NCBI GenBank assembly: GCA_022264855.1
Contig: JABYQU010000001.1
Coordinates: 1,426,001 to 1,490,000 of the forward strand
DNA from: Lenzites betulinus
Taxonomy: Eukaryota; Basidiomycota; Agaricomycetes; Polyporales; Polyporaceae
Length of the DNA stretch: 64,000 nt
Reading direction: 5' to 3'
In this document: piece by piece, positions 21,401-32,200 of the stretch
How the letters are laid out: every line of letters starts with the position of its first letter
How positions within the stretch are numbered: the first letter of the stretch is position 1
Notes under the pieces: generated by a model
Database searches by the model: none
Told to the model about the DNA's origin: nothing
Seen by the model: only the letters and a program-made list of their open reading frames with translations
Translations under genes and position numbers: made by a program

Positions 21401-24280
21401 CACGCCATTGACCTCTGCTGCTTCTGCCCAGCACATCATCATTCGCGCGAGCTGTGTGTGGTCGCGGAGGCGTCTTCCGGGCACAAACCCTGCCTGGGCT
21501 GGGTGGATAATGTCCGGCGCAACCTCTGCTAGTCGGACTGCAAGGATCTTGCTCATCAATTTGTAGTCAGAGTTGAGTAAGGTAATTGGGCGGTAGTTCG
21601 CGATTTTCGTCTTTTCGCCTTTCTCTTTCCAGATCGGCGCCATCCAGCCCTTCGCAAAAGACGTCCTGGCGCATACGCCATTCTTCTGAATGTCAGCAAA
21701 TGCTGCGGTCAGAATTTCGATGACGTCAAAAGTCGTCCGCTCCGGGTGCCGCGAGTCTTCCTTGAATCGCTCATGGATTGTTTTCCAGACCTCGTACTGG
21801 ATTCCGTCGACTCCTGGCGCCGTCCCCGACTTGGCACATAGCAATGCCAGTTCACACTCATCGTTCGCTATTGTCGCACTCATCGACTCTGCCTGTTCTT
21901 CAGTAAGGTGCGTAGTTATGCTCGCAAGAGCTGTTTCGATGTCCTTCTCACGCTGTACAGGCTGTGTGACCTCCGGTCCGTCATCCTGTATTTCATTGTG
22001 GTAGTCGCGCGCCATTGCTGCCATTGTCGTGGAGTCTGTTACGAAGGTGAGGGCTTCTTCACCGTCCCTTTCCACTCGCTTCTCAAACGCTGGGATCGTC
22101 TCGCGCGGCGTCTTCGGCTTGTTCAGACTCACCCAATACTTCGTCGGGCGTTCTCCGTCTGCGCGGTGCTTTGCTCGTGAGTTCTCCTGTTGTTGCTTTA
22201 GCCTTCTCGCTTTCAGCTCACTGATTTGCTTTGTCAGTGCGTTAACGTCGCTAGCTCGAGCATGTTCGTCTCGCGCTGTATCCTGTTTCACTTCCTTCAG
22301 GTGAATCTCCAACTGCTGGATCTCGCGAAGGAGCTTTGGCACCGTCTGTTTTTCCAGTTCTCGAGCAGCATTGAACCAGTCTGTTTTCAGATCGCTGAGA
22401 ATGGTCTGAGCGTTATGTTCATCGGTGCGCGGTTCGTTTACGTTGAGCGCATGCAGCTCATCTACTGCCTTCAGCCCACGTTGCTTCATTTTTGCTGCAA
22501 GTTTTTTATTTTTGAGCATAGAGAGGGGAAAGATTGGCCGCCCTGGCCCAGCTTCGGGTGCATTCGGAGTGGTAAGCTGGACCGATACCAGTAAGTGGTC
22601 TGTCTTTACTGCCGGTTGTGCAATTGCCCATCCCCGTGCAAAGTCATAGATGTCCAGTTGGACATATATCCTGTCTAGCCGTGCCATTGTCGCAGCCGGG
22701 CCCACTCCTCTGTGGAATGTGTAATCGCGCTCAGTCGGGTGAGTCTTTCGCCATCCATCCACTATCATGAGTCCTAGTCTCATTTTCAAGCTGTCGAGCT
22801 TCTCGACTGATCGGTCGCTCCCTTCTGATGCAGGAAGTCTATCAATCACGTCCTCAACATTGTTAAAGTCCCCTGCCATTAGATGCGGCAGGGGTAGGTT
22901 TGGGTGGGAGTCATAGTACGACTCTACTTGTTCGAAGAAATCACACCTCTCTGTAACGCCATCCGAGGTTGGTGCATATATACACAGTAAGTGGCGTGTA
23001 TCCCCGCCTCTCCACTTTAAGGCAATTTGGAGTGCTCTTCCTGGGACTAGTACCGTCGCTTTCGCCCCGTCTGGGGTAAGCAACTTTCGGTTAACGACAA
23101 TTGCTACTCCTTCCTTCTGAGTGGGCGACTCTTGGTGTGAGGAGTGGTAGATTCATCAGGAAAGCCTCCGTGAACCAGGGGCCTCATATGGTAACGCCTG
23201 GCTGGATGGAGGCGCTGGAGACACCCCCCATCATATGGAGACAGGGCGTCTCCATTAGTGCCAAAATGAAGACTATGGAGGCTGTCTCACGGCTTGCACG
23301 CGCAACTCACCAACACTGTGCTGCTTGTTTGCCCTCAGTTAGATCGTGATCAGGCTTCAGAAGAGCATATGCTTAGGTTTGTGAACGAAAACACGCAGAT
23401 TTTGAGGGATAGTCAACGGGATGGAGAACGCGTCTCCGTATGGAGGCCCCTGGAGCGCTGGAGACAGGCGTCTCCATCTGGAGGATTTGGCGTTTCCTGA
23501 TGTTTTGAGGTGTCCAGCGTACATCCGATGGATGTCAGCTACCCGCTGTTCGGTGAGGTGCGCTTCCTGTACTAGTAGGATTCCTATTCGTTGATCCTTC
23601 ATCATCCTGTACACGCGTCCCCATTTGTTATCAATATGATCCGGGAGTAGCGTCCCGAAGCCATTTATGTTGAGTGTCGCGACTCGCACAGCTGTTTTTT
23701 GCGCGATTTTCTCCGCGCGACGTCGAGGCCGTCTTGGTGGACGGCCTCCACCTTGTGGGGCTCTTAGTGGCTCATCCAGCCTCATCCCCTGCTCCTGCTC
23801 GAGGGGCGGTTCACTGTCAATCTGACTGCGTTGTACAGGCGCATCGCCCTGCATAGCCTGCGGGGCCTCTCCCCGCGTCGGCTCGCCTTCATCCAAGGCG
23901 TTTCGCGGTATCCCCGCTTGCTCGTCAATCTGACTCGCTCGTCGCACCCCTTCAGGTTGTGCGGCATCCTGCTGTGGGTGGCGATGGGCCCCGGAGGGGC
24001 CCACTGCGTCCCCATCACCATAGGATACTTGCTCGCTGGTCGCTCGGCCCCGTCCGTCCTCAGAGACCCGGTCAGCGGCCCGACCGGGGACTCCTCCCGA
24101 CGGGGTTGCCTCCGTGCCATTGCCGATGTTGCCGTCCAGTTGCTGCAGTAGCTGCCTTGGTGTTGCGTGTTGTGTTGTAGTAGCCTGTAGTAGTCGTCCC
24201 CAGATTAGCCGGACCTGAGGATCAAAGATGTTAGTTATGTATTGTTCACTCCGTCGCTCCACAACGCGCTGGTGCATCAT
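18497..24280 (-). pseudogene. LINE ORF2: endonuclease / reverse transcriptase / RNase H, interrupted by a MITE-like insertion
   Basis: Open from 24280 to 23357 and from about 23150 to 18497 in the same frame, about 1,810 codons without the insert. In order: a Gln/Pro/Arg-rich N-terminus; an endonuclease beginning AVRVATLNINGFG with LLVQEAHL and later PHLMAGDFNNVEDVIDR; a reverse transcriptase (YRPITLLNSDYKLMSKILA, QAGFVPGRRLRDH, VALDQEKAYDRV, GVRQGDPLSCLLFDLAIEPL, catalytic FADD); an RNase H carrying its acidic residues (ATDGACLNNG, GEAVATLL, TDSRTVMNSL, NEGADQ); and a C-terminal zinc-binding segment (CTKCLEVESLDHILFRC). The 23154-23502 insertion brings several in-frame stops into the endonuclease, so no full-length product is expected. 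Confidence 0.9.
23154..23502. mobile_element. 349-bp MITE-like insertion inside LINE ORF2
   Basis: Terminal inverted repeats CATCAGGAAAGCC at the left and CATCAGGAAACGCC (reverse complement) at the right, flanked by a TT dinucleotide on each side. Removing the insert plus one TT joins the endonuclease as HLKIYHSSHQESPTQKEGVA, which fits the LINE endonuclease pattern at this point. The interior contains three near-palindromes of the form GGAGA(C)..GCGTCTCC, at 23237-23253, 23423-23437 and 23460-23475. It has no coding capacity. The transposase superfamily is not identified. Confidence 0.78.
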
Positions 24281-24535
24281 GTGTTTCGGCGTGAACTTTT
24301 AAGAAAGGTTGCGTCCTTCATGCTCGACATGAAGCACTGCTGCTTGCAAGGTCTCTCGACTTTCCTGTCCGGGCGGGCCCGTCAGTAAGTTAGGCCGAGA
24401 GGCCTTCCCTCCTCCCCTACAGTCGTCAACGCAAGCGGAGGGGGGGTTGAACCAGCTCAATTGATATATCACACTATTTCGTCCATACTATCTGTACATC
24501 TCCGGGATCACTCCCCGCGCATTCGGGCTCAGGCT

Positions 24536-25912
24536 CTAACGCCTGGCTCCCCGTGCACCGCGGCCTGCTCCACGCGCACCTCTACCGCCGCGGCGGTTTC
24601 CACCTCTCTTCGCTCCCTTAGCCTCGCGCCAGATGTCCTTCGCCTGGGTGGAGGGGGTCGCAGTTGCGGGAGCGCTCGAGGTTCCCTCGGCGCGCGAACT
24701 TCCGTCGGCCGCCGTCTTCGCGTCGCTGACGACTTGGGGGTTGCTGTAGACAACCTCCGGTTCGATCCCAGCCCAGCCGGGCACCTTCGGGAGCGGGCAG
24801 TCCCATGCGCAGTGCGTGACCTCCTTGCATAGCTTGCAGTCGACGACCGCCTTGGCAACGTCAAGGCAGTATGCCCCGCGCCAGTACTGTCCCGCGGTCT
24901 TGAAGAACCGTATCCACGTCTTGTGCCCGTCGCGGTCGTTTGCGACTGGTTTCCCGGTCAGCAGGTACGCGGGGACCGGGCGTTCGGAGCCAGTGGCCTC
25001 CGCCGTGACGCAAGTGAGGTCGAGCGCATCTGAGGCTGCTTTGACCCGCTCGTCGATGTCGCCATGTACGCCCCAGTTCTCCGCTACCTGGCGGGCCGCA
25101 AAGTGGCAGAAGTCCGCGTTCGCCCAGAGAGCTGTCTTGATTGACGCCAGGACTTCCAGCTTAGCAGCCGGCGTGTCGACGACCGCGCCAGCTTTCCCAG
25201 TGAGGACAATGATAGGCCACGGCTGCTCCTCTGTGTCCTTGATAGGGTGGATGGAGAAGGAGAGCGCGGAATGGATAGCGAAGACCTCTTGCCAGAGGAG
25301 GTACTTCGCGAGCGCGACCGAGTTCTCATCGAGCTCGACAAAGAAAGTCCACGGCTGACCGAAGCGGTTGCGGTCGTTCTCCTTGCGCATCTCCGGGAGG
25401 TACACCTCTACTGCGCGGTCGCGGGGGTCGATCCCTTCGAGGTCGATGCTCTTTATAAAGCTCTTGATCTCGTCGACCTTCTCCGGGGACCGACGGATGT
25501 ATCGCTGCCCTCCGCCGTGGATGACCGCCGCGAGGATTATCTTGTTCCTCGCCAGCCGTTTGAGCACTGTCTCCTGTACTTCTGCGACGTTCCCGAAGAG
25601 ACGGTACGTCGGGATGTGCGCATGCGGAAACTGGGCGTTTGTGAAGTTCACGTCCTGCGTGGTGAGCGGCGGCGGGGTTTCGCCTGTACGCGTCATGCGG
25701 AGGTGGGGGTTTTCGTCGACGTTGGAGGGGAGCCCATCGTGGTCCTCCGGCTTGTACTTGTGCATGATGGAGGCCATCTCTGGTTTGTTCGCGTTCGGGC
25801 GACGGGGGAGTGGCGCGAAGTGGCGCGTATCCTTCTCAGGGATGTGGGGGTCGTGGTCGATGGATATCGGCTCTCTACCGGTGTTATCGTGCAGGGGCTC
25901 TTTGCGTGCCAC
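24536..25912 (-). CDS. LINE ORF1: nucleic-acid-binding gag-like protein
   Basis: Intact 458-residue frame. Residues about 100-330 form a folded-looking middle region (HIPTYRLFGNVAEVQETVLK, RFGQPWTFFVELDENSVALA). Near residue 370 comes one CCHC knuckle CKLCKEVTHCAWDC (C-x2-C-x4-H-x4-C), and the tail is Arg/Gly-rich (GGNRRGGRGARGAGRGARGA). In this family ORF1 binds element RNA and forms the retrotransposition particle with ORF2. It ends 255 bp before ORF2. Confidence 0.9.
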   Translation of the reverse strand: MARKEPLHDNTGREPISIDHDPHIPEKDTRHFAPLPRRPNANKPEMASIMHKYKPEDHDGLPSNVDENPHLRMTRTGETPPPLTTQDVNFTNAQFPHAHIPTYRLFGNVAEVQETVLKRLARNKIILAAVIHGGGQRYIRRSPEKVDEIKSFIKSIDLEGIDPRDRAVEVYLPEMRKENDRNRFGQPWTFFVELDENSVALAKYLLWQEVFAIHSALSFSIHPIKDTEEQPWPIIVLTGKAGAVVDTPAAKLEVLASIKTALWANADFCHFAARQVAENWGVHGDIDERVKAASDALDLTCVTAEATGSERPVPAYLLTGKPVANDRDGHKTWIRFFKTAGQYWRGAYCLDVAKAVVDCKLCKEVTHCAWDCPLPKVPGWAGIEPEVVYSNPQVVSDAKTAADGSSRAEGTSSAPATATPSTQAKDIWREAKGAKRGGNRRGGRGARGAGRGARGARR

Positions 25913-26685
25913 CGTTCTCTCCTCTGTTGCCTGCTGGGTGAGGCATTGTCAGGCCTTTTCGTAGCGCGACACGATCAAGTACATACTGAGTCTGAGGGCG
26001 TCGCGTTCGTGCTGCCTTGCGCGGTCCTGGCTCGCTTCTGCTGTCTGAGATCCCCCTCCGTCGAGGGCGCAGTTGATATAGTCCCGTCCGGCATTGTTAC
26101 GCTTGGTCGCGGTATTCGTGGTGCTTGGGCTCATGGCTGCGGGTGGCCTTCTTATATGGCCACTCCCCAGGCGTCCAGGTTTCACACTAGACAAAGAGGG
26201 TTGAAGGTCCATGCGTGGAGGTAACAAGGCGAGCGGCCTCGTGCCCGCGCTTTGTTCTCATGTGCCACTCGGCTTTTTGCGGGCCCTCCCCAGGAGGGCG
26301 TCCTCACTGCCGCTCACAGCAGCCAGCAGCTAATATCCGTCGTTCTCGATGGTCTCAGCGTCATTCCAACGCTTCACGCATTCTTTCTCGACCGGTGTCA
26401 CGGTCTGCATGGAGTCACCAGGACATAGTCTTATCAGGCGGCCTATCCAGCCATATACAGTGAGTTCACCACTATGGCTCTCGACAGTCAGTCGTCGTCT
26501 GGCGCGTCGCGCTCAGCCCCACGGGCTCCGCTCTCGGCGAAGCCTTCCTCCCAGGCAGTGTATGTCCGGCAGACGACGTCTTTACAGCTCTTGCAGCTGC
26601 GCCTTGGGCCCCCCGCGGAACGGGTGGTGCGCCACTGAGCCACCCCATGATTCACATGGTGGTGGTTCTTGTCCAAGGTCCCCCC

Positions 26686-26700
26686 CCGCAGCTGATTCTT
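26686..26700. repeat. LINE target-site duplication, right copy
   Basis: ccgcagctgattctt, matching 18218-18230 plus the first two T of the poly(T) run. It fixes the 5' border of the LINE. Confidence 0.9.
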
Positions 26701-26914
26701 CAGCGATGCCACATTGACAAGGAGGGTCGAAACCGCACCGCCGGGTGCCGGCTACGCTAACGTTCCCCATGCAACACCACCGTTTCCTACCCGGACTACC
26801 AATCAGCTAAATGGCGCGCATTGCAGTAATCTTCACGCGTACCTGATGTAAAGCAACGTTACTAATGTAGTTAGGTGGGAGGTGCGCGCTGATGGTCTGA
26901 GTTGAATCTACCTC

Positions 26915-27256
26915 CTCCTCCTGCAGCTCATCAACGTTTCAATTTGAGAGGCGAGCTTACAGCGCTCCTCGCAGTCTGCGAGCGCCGCGTACGCTTTTTG
27001 GACGCGTACCTCGAGCAGCGCTATCTCCGCGTTCCTCGCCTTCAACTCCGCCGCGCTCTCTCTCTGCTCGCCCTCGCGCGCCTCGAGGAACGGCTGCACG
27101 ATGAGCATGTCGCGATCGTCGAGCTTGCTCTGCACGTCACGCAGACGCGCCTCGCCTTCCGCGCGCACCTTGTCGACGTCCCGCTGGATCTACTCGATCG
27201 TCGTGTTGTGTTCGTAGAACGACTGCTCTGCTGTGCGCGACACAGTCTCGAGCGTC
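26915..27256 (-). pseudogene. Decayed fragment of the CLIP-like gene coiled coil
   Basis: On the minus strand this matches 31583-31925 of the CLIP-like gene, which is on the plus strand. Shared protein stretches are VRAEGEARLRDVQSKLDDRD, AREGEQ, NAEIALLE and VQKAYA. About 18 bp covering the cggcggagcaggtcgcg part are missing and an in-frame TAG has appeared. It abuts the bL34m pseudogene in the same orientation. Non-functional. Confidence 0.85.
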
Positions 27257-27277
27257 GAAATGCACGCAGCGTACTTC

Positions 27278-27675
27278 CTTCACACTCCAAGTCCGTTTGC
27301 GAGGGAGGAAAGCGTACTTACGCTTGCGTTTCCACTGGGACGGCTGGTACTCCTGACCCTCGGTGTTGCGCACTGGACGAGCGGGGTGAGAATGGAGGGG
27401 AGGTTGAGCGCAACACCGGTCTTAGCAAGGTGAAAGAGGAGGTAAAGGACGCGGAGGAAAACATTGCACGCGGAAGGACCGACACGGCAGATTAGGTGGG
27501 TGAGCGGGTGAGCAGGCGGGTAGGAAGGTGGGTAAGCGAGGATGGCGTACTCGCGTCATGGCTGTTTTCTGGCATATCTTTAAAGAATCTTAGTAGTCCA
27601 CGATCTACGAAACCAGCGTAGAACTCACTGGATTTGACTGAAGGACCGCTACTCTCGAAACCCGCCGGCTTGGAA
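27278..27675 (-). pseudogene. Truncated pseudogene of mitochondrial bL34m with its 5' flank
   Basis: Minus-strand copy of the gene at 14950-15336. The core [20 protein letters not shown] is recognisable, then the reading breaks and passes into the CLIP fragment. Upstream, the non-coding run tttgactgaaggaccgct and neighbouring bases match the flank of the true gene (15405-15440), so the copy is genomic and includes the promoter side; it is not a processed mRNA copy. Confidence 0.85.
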
Positions 27676-29004
27676 CCGTCTTCGTGCTTTCATTCCGTGC
27701 TCCTTCAAGTTTGGATGCATAGTCAGATAATGGGCGACCTATGTGTTGAGTAGCACCGACATCAGGAAAATCCCCCAGCGCTATTTAGGTATATTTTAGA
27801 ACTATCCAGCTGCGAATCGTCCATAACGATCCACTCACCGCCATAATATGTATACTGCCGCCTAATGTGCTCATAGGTGGCTCATAATCGGTAGTATCTG
27901 GTCAATGTTAATAGTCAGTGTCCATTTACATGATGAACAAAGTAGTACCAGACAAACCTCGTAATGGCAGACCACGCGTTGAGCAGCCCGTGCTCCTCGG
28001 CGCCGGTGGATTCGGAAAAGCCCAGCTAGTGTATTGTAAAGATCTCGGAATGCCTAGTATACAAGTCGATATGTATTCCGGTCTGTAAAGGCGTTCACAT
28101 AGAACGTCGAACAGCTCTCAAGCACGTTGCTGCTTGTCCACTCCCTCGGCGCAACAGCCCCGAAGCGCGGGAAAAGGTGACAGCTACGTACGATCTGGTC
28201 TATATTGATGACGCTCGCCAGCCGCGATGTGCCACGGACGGCGCGCGAGACTTGGTATAGCCCGGACATCGGTTCCGGGTGCGGGGCGAAAGCAGTGAAG
28301 TGCTCAACGTAGGCTAGGTACTCTGGGGGAGAGGGGTTGTTTGGAAAGAGCTCGGCCTTCGCTTCGGCGGGAACCTGAAAGACGAGGCGCAGCTGGGCGA
28401 CCTGATAACCTGCACGATATCATGAGTGATCCTGCTGACGAGCAGAGCAGTAATGGTAACAGAGTAACAATAAACTTACGATGTATGCCAATGCGAGGCT
28501 GTTCGTCTTCTCCTAGTACGAGGTCGTCCCTCACAAACACGGTGTCGAAGCGGCCGGGTATAACCTTGTCGTGTTTACCCAGGCGAGCAGGATGTGCATG
28601 CGCAACATCGGTAGGGTCGGAGGCGTCGATTGTGAGTCCAGATTCATCCTCGATCCAGATTGTCTAGACGTCTATGGACCGCGGTCGGAAACGCGCCCGG
28701 ATGACTGACGAACGAAGAGATGATGTACCACAACGCTTCACTAAGACCAGAGTCACCAGACGTCTCTAACAAGTATCATCTTACGCTCCTCGCCACAACA
28801 TAAGGATGCAGTATCGAAACGACAAACTGGCGTAGAACCGAGCCAGGTGTATTAAGCATCTACATGTACCAATCAGCCGTCATTCACCCAGGTAGATATG
28901 CAGCTAACCTCAGGAAGTATTGGCAAGGAAGATTCGCCGCTATTTAGCTGGGGTGATTTGACTTCAGACTGTAGCCTCTAACTTGTCTAAGATCATGAGA
29001 GAAT
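27676..29004. other. About 1.33-kb insertion splitting the duplicated bL34m-CLIP intergenic region
   Basis: In copy A the bL34m flank (to about 15440) and the shared 76-bp segment (from 15458) are almost adjacent. In this copy they are separated by this stretch. It holds the transposon-type 3' fragment at 28054-28670. The remainder (27676-28053 and 28671-29004) shows no gene. Confidence 0.55.
28054..28670 (-). pseudogene. 3' fragment of a basidiomycete transposon-type protein
   Basis: Two exons, about 28670-28480 and 28409-28054, joined by a clean GTAAGT...TGCAG intron. The encoded C-terminal part contains WIEDESGLTIDASDPTDVAH, PGRFDTVFVRDD, VAQLRLVFQVPAEAKAELFP, YLAYVEHFTAF, YQVSRAVRG and IVRSCHLFPRFG followed by WTSSNVLESCSTFYVN. 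This is the widely repeated C-terminal signature of large proteins that I associate with Plavaka/KDZ-type DNA transposons of Agaricomycetes; the class is from memory. No N-terminal or catalytic part is present. Confidence 0.5.
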
Positions 29005-29080
29005 GCAAAGCGCCCGACCCAGCGCACACATCAGGACCATGGACACCCCTCGGTACAAGATACGGCCCCCGAGGAGTGCG
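29005..29080. repeat. 76-bp segment shared with the bL34m upstream region (copy B)
   Basis: Matches 15458-15533 at about 84% by eye. It sits 136-211 bp upstream of the CLIP-like start codon, in the likely promoter or 5' UTR. Confidence 0.82.
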
Positions 29081-29215
29081 ATGGACCCTGATTGGGTAAG
29101 GACGCGTTGTGAACTTGACCACCAAACTTGTTTTCTTTCCCTCTCCTGCCACTCTTCGTCCTGTCTCTCGCTCTTACAACATAACACACCCGTATACGCT
29201 CTTAGATGATCCCCC

Positions 29216-32200
29216 ATGTCTGTTACTCCTGGTAAAGGACGCGTCTCCGGCATTCCGACGCCAGGCAAGCCTAGCAGCATCCCTCCCCCTGGGCTCAGGC
29301 CCCGCTCCACATCCTCTGCCGCACAGCGCGCCCCGGCCGCGGGACACGAAGACGAATTCATATCCAGGGCCTTTGCAGATGCTATCAGAGCCAATGACCC
29401 CGCCCAGCACCGTGGACCGCGTGCGAGCGACCTTTCCTTCGCCTCCTCCATAACGCCCGCAACATCCTCCTCATCCGTAGCTGGCGCCCGATCGCTCACC
29501 GCAAGCACGGTAGCGCGCCCAACCTCTGCCGCGTCCTCTTCGTCTGCTTTCAGCGCCGGCCAGACACGGACACCGGCGTCGTCCAGCGGGAGGGTGTCCG
29601 CGCGTCCACCAAGCCGCCAATCAGATGTTTTCACGCGCAGTGCAAGCAGGGCCGGCCGACCGTTCGAGGTGGGCGACAACGTCCGGATCGAGTCTCTGGG
29701 CTTTGAGGGCACTCTCCAATACCTCGGGGAGATCGAGGGCAAGCCTGGTCTTTGGGCCGGTGTCGAGCTTAGTGGCGGCTTCGCCGGCAAGGGTAAGAAT
29801 AATGGCAGCGTTGCTGGGTGAGTGCAGTTCTTGTGAAATCGGATGCACCTACGACCACATGTCGTTTTGAACCTGGGCCAAACACGACGCGCATTTGCCC
29901 GCAGTTCCCCTCCAGGACAGGCTTGGAATCAGCGCCTGAAGTCGACTTCTGTCGACAGCCTGATTCCGAGGCTGGTTCAGGACCTCAGATTCTGAAGCCT
30001 GTTTAGAAAGTCATTGATCGTATCAAAAAGCAGCCTACAGTGGCTATTTGTACTTTGTTGTCAGAGCTCCAAGCCTGTCTCTGGCCCAGAACCAGGAAAC
30101 CAGCTCTGGACCTGTTCCTACCTGTTTTGGACCAGAACCTTGGGCAATTGCTCGTCGTGAAAGCACTGCGAAAATCTGTCTCCCCGCTATATGGCCTTAC
30201 ATTATTGTAACCTCTGCCGCGCTTGGTCACCTGCGTTTGGTAGGACAGACTTATGCTCGTATGGTCGTCCGGCGACTTTCATGTCCGTCCTGCCGGACAT
30301 GAGATCACAACATGCAGTTTTCGTGAATTTTGACGAGCAGATACTGTGTCATTGATATGTGCATGACAAGCCTGCGAGTTGCCTCGCCTTCTGAAAGTAC
30401 TCGTTATTACTCGTCCGACAAGCTTGGCATCGCTCGTTGTGTGTATAGTCACTAACGGATGTTTAATAAAGCCATCAATACTTCATCTGTCCACCCAACT
30501 GTGGTGTTTTTGTGGCGTCCACCAAATTATCCGCCTCGACCGTTGGGATATCCAGACCCTCCTCCGTCGCGTCCACTCGCAGTGGGCGAATGACCCCCTC
30601 CTTCTCTGCATCCGGTCGGATGACGCCCTCCACGTTGACTTCATTAGGCAACGGTCGCAAGACACCTTCCATATCTAACGGGCGTGTTACCCCTTCGATA
30701 GGCAACGGCCGGGTTACCCCATCCATAGGCAATGGCCGAGTAACTCCTGCGGCCTCGACTGGCCGCCGAACACCAGGGATCGCCACTCCCGCTGCCCGCC
30801 CACGTCCTTCAGTGACCGCGCCACGATCACTTGTGACCCCTGGGCGCCCCTCGAACGTCCAAACGAACATTACTCCTGGATCTCGCGCCTCGAAGTATGT
30901 AGGAATGACCGCGAAGCAGCTCACGTCTCGCACAGCGATAGGAAGCCCCGCTCGCGGGACAGGATCTGCAAGCCCCACAAGATCTACCGGATTCGGCTCG
31001 CCTATTCATGCTTCCCGCCAACTCTCTTCCCCAACTCGTAGCCTTGCTGGTTCACCGTTTAATACACCAAAGGCGCTAGGCATGCCCAGACCAACAGGCA
31101 TTGGGATCGGCATGCCATCGACTACACCCTCCAAGACCCGACCTTCACTCGGTAATACACCGCGCGCGCGCATACCCAGTGCTATCGCCATGCCACCTCC
31201 TGCGTCACCCTCGAGCACAACCCTCTCAAGTCGCTCCGTGTCTCTCAACGGACCGCAAACTCCTGTGGATTCACCACCACTAAACGATTTGGAGATGAAT
31301 GGCAAGGCTCTTCAAGATCGTATCGCTGGCCTGCTCACCAATAAGACTCCTGCGAGCCCCCGACCTGAGTCGCGCACACGCGCGGAGTCTCGTACATCCT
31401 CGGGCTCGTCGCACCTCGTCGAGCTGCAAAGCCAACTCGAGCGCCTACAAGCACGCCTAGACGCAGCGGAAGATGAGAACCAGCGCCTGCGCACGCGCGG
31501 GGACGGCACGGAGCGCGAGGCGTCGCAGCGCATCGAGTCGCTCGTCGCCGAGCGAGACAAGCACGCTGCGCGCATATCAGAACTCGAGACTGCCTCGCGC
31601 ACAGCAGAACGGTCACTCTCTGAACGTGACGCGACGATCGAGCAGCTCCAGCGTGCGGCGGAGCAGGTCGCGCGGGACGTCGACAAGGTGCGCGCGGAGG
31701 GCGAGGCGCGCCTGCGGGACGTGCAGAGCAAGCTCGACGACCGCGACGCGCTCATCGTGCAGCTCAAGGAGGCTGTTGAGGCGCGCGAGGGTGAGCAGAG
31801 CGAGAACGCGACGGTGTTGAAGGCGAAGAACGCAGAGATCGCACTGCTCGAAGCACGCGTCCAGAAAGCGTATGCAGAGCTCGAAGAGGAGCGCCGCGAG
31901 CTTGGCTCTCAAGTTGATGAGCTGCGCCAGGCAGGACAGGTACGTATGACGATTTTTGCGACATGTATGATTCAGCTGATCGGGAAATTGTGCAGGAAAC
32001 GATTGCGTTGTATGAGGAACGTCTCAGCGCGGCCGACACTCGGCGGTATGAGCTTGAGGACCTTGTGGCGTCGCTGGAGGATCAGGTGCGGACTCATGCG
32101 CGGCCCCCATCCCCGGGTGCAGTCGCCCGCCAGGCGACGTCTGCAGCGGAGATCGACAATGAGATGCTGCGCGATCAGGTGCAGCACTTGCAGCAGAAGA

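Larger units (their letters stand above)
18231..26685 (-). mobile_element. Full-length Tad-like non-LTR retrotransposon (LINE), about 8.46 kb
   Basis: Transcribed on the minus strand. At the 3' end, 28 T bases at 18231-18258 (a poly(A) tail in element sense) follow a 3' UTR of about 240 bp. The 5' end is a run of G at 26685. Both sides carry the same 13-15 bp target-site duplication, so the borders are defined. Order in element sense: 5' UTR (26685-25913), ORF1 with a CCHC knuckle, 255-bp spacer, ORF2 with endonuclease, reverse transcriptase, zinc-binding region and RNase H. A single ORF2 combining apurinic-type endonuclease, RT and RNase H is typical of the fungal Tad clade. The long pure poly(A) and open frames point to a young copy. 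A 349-bp insertion now breaks the endonuclease. Confidence 0.92.

Noticed and set aside
23154..23502. Reading the ORF2 gap as a spliced intron
   Set aside because: Inverted ends with a TT duplication and exact restoration of the endonuclease favour insertion; no GT-AG pair restores the same junction, and LINE copies lose introns when they transpose.
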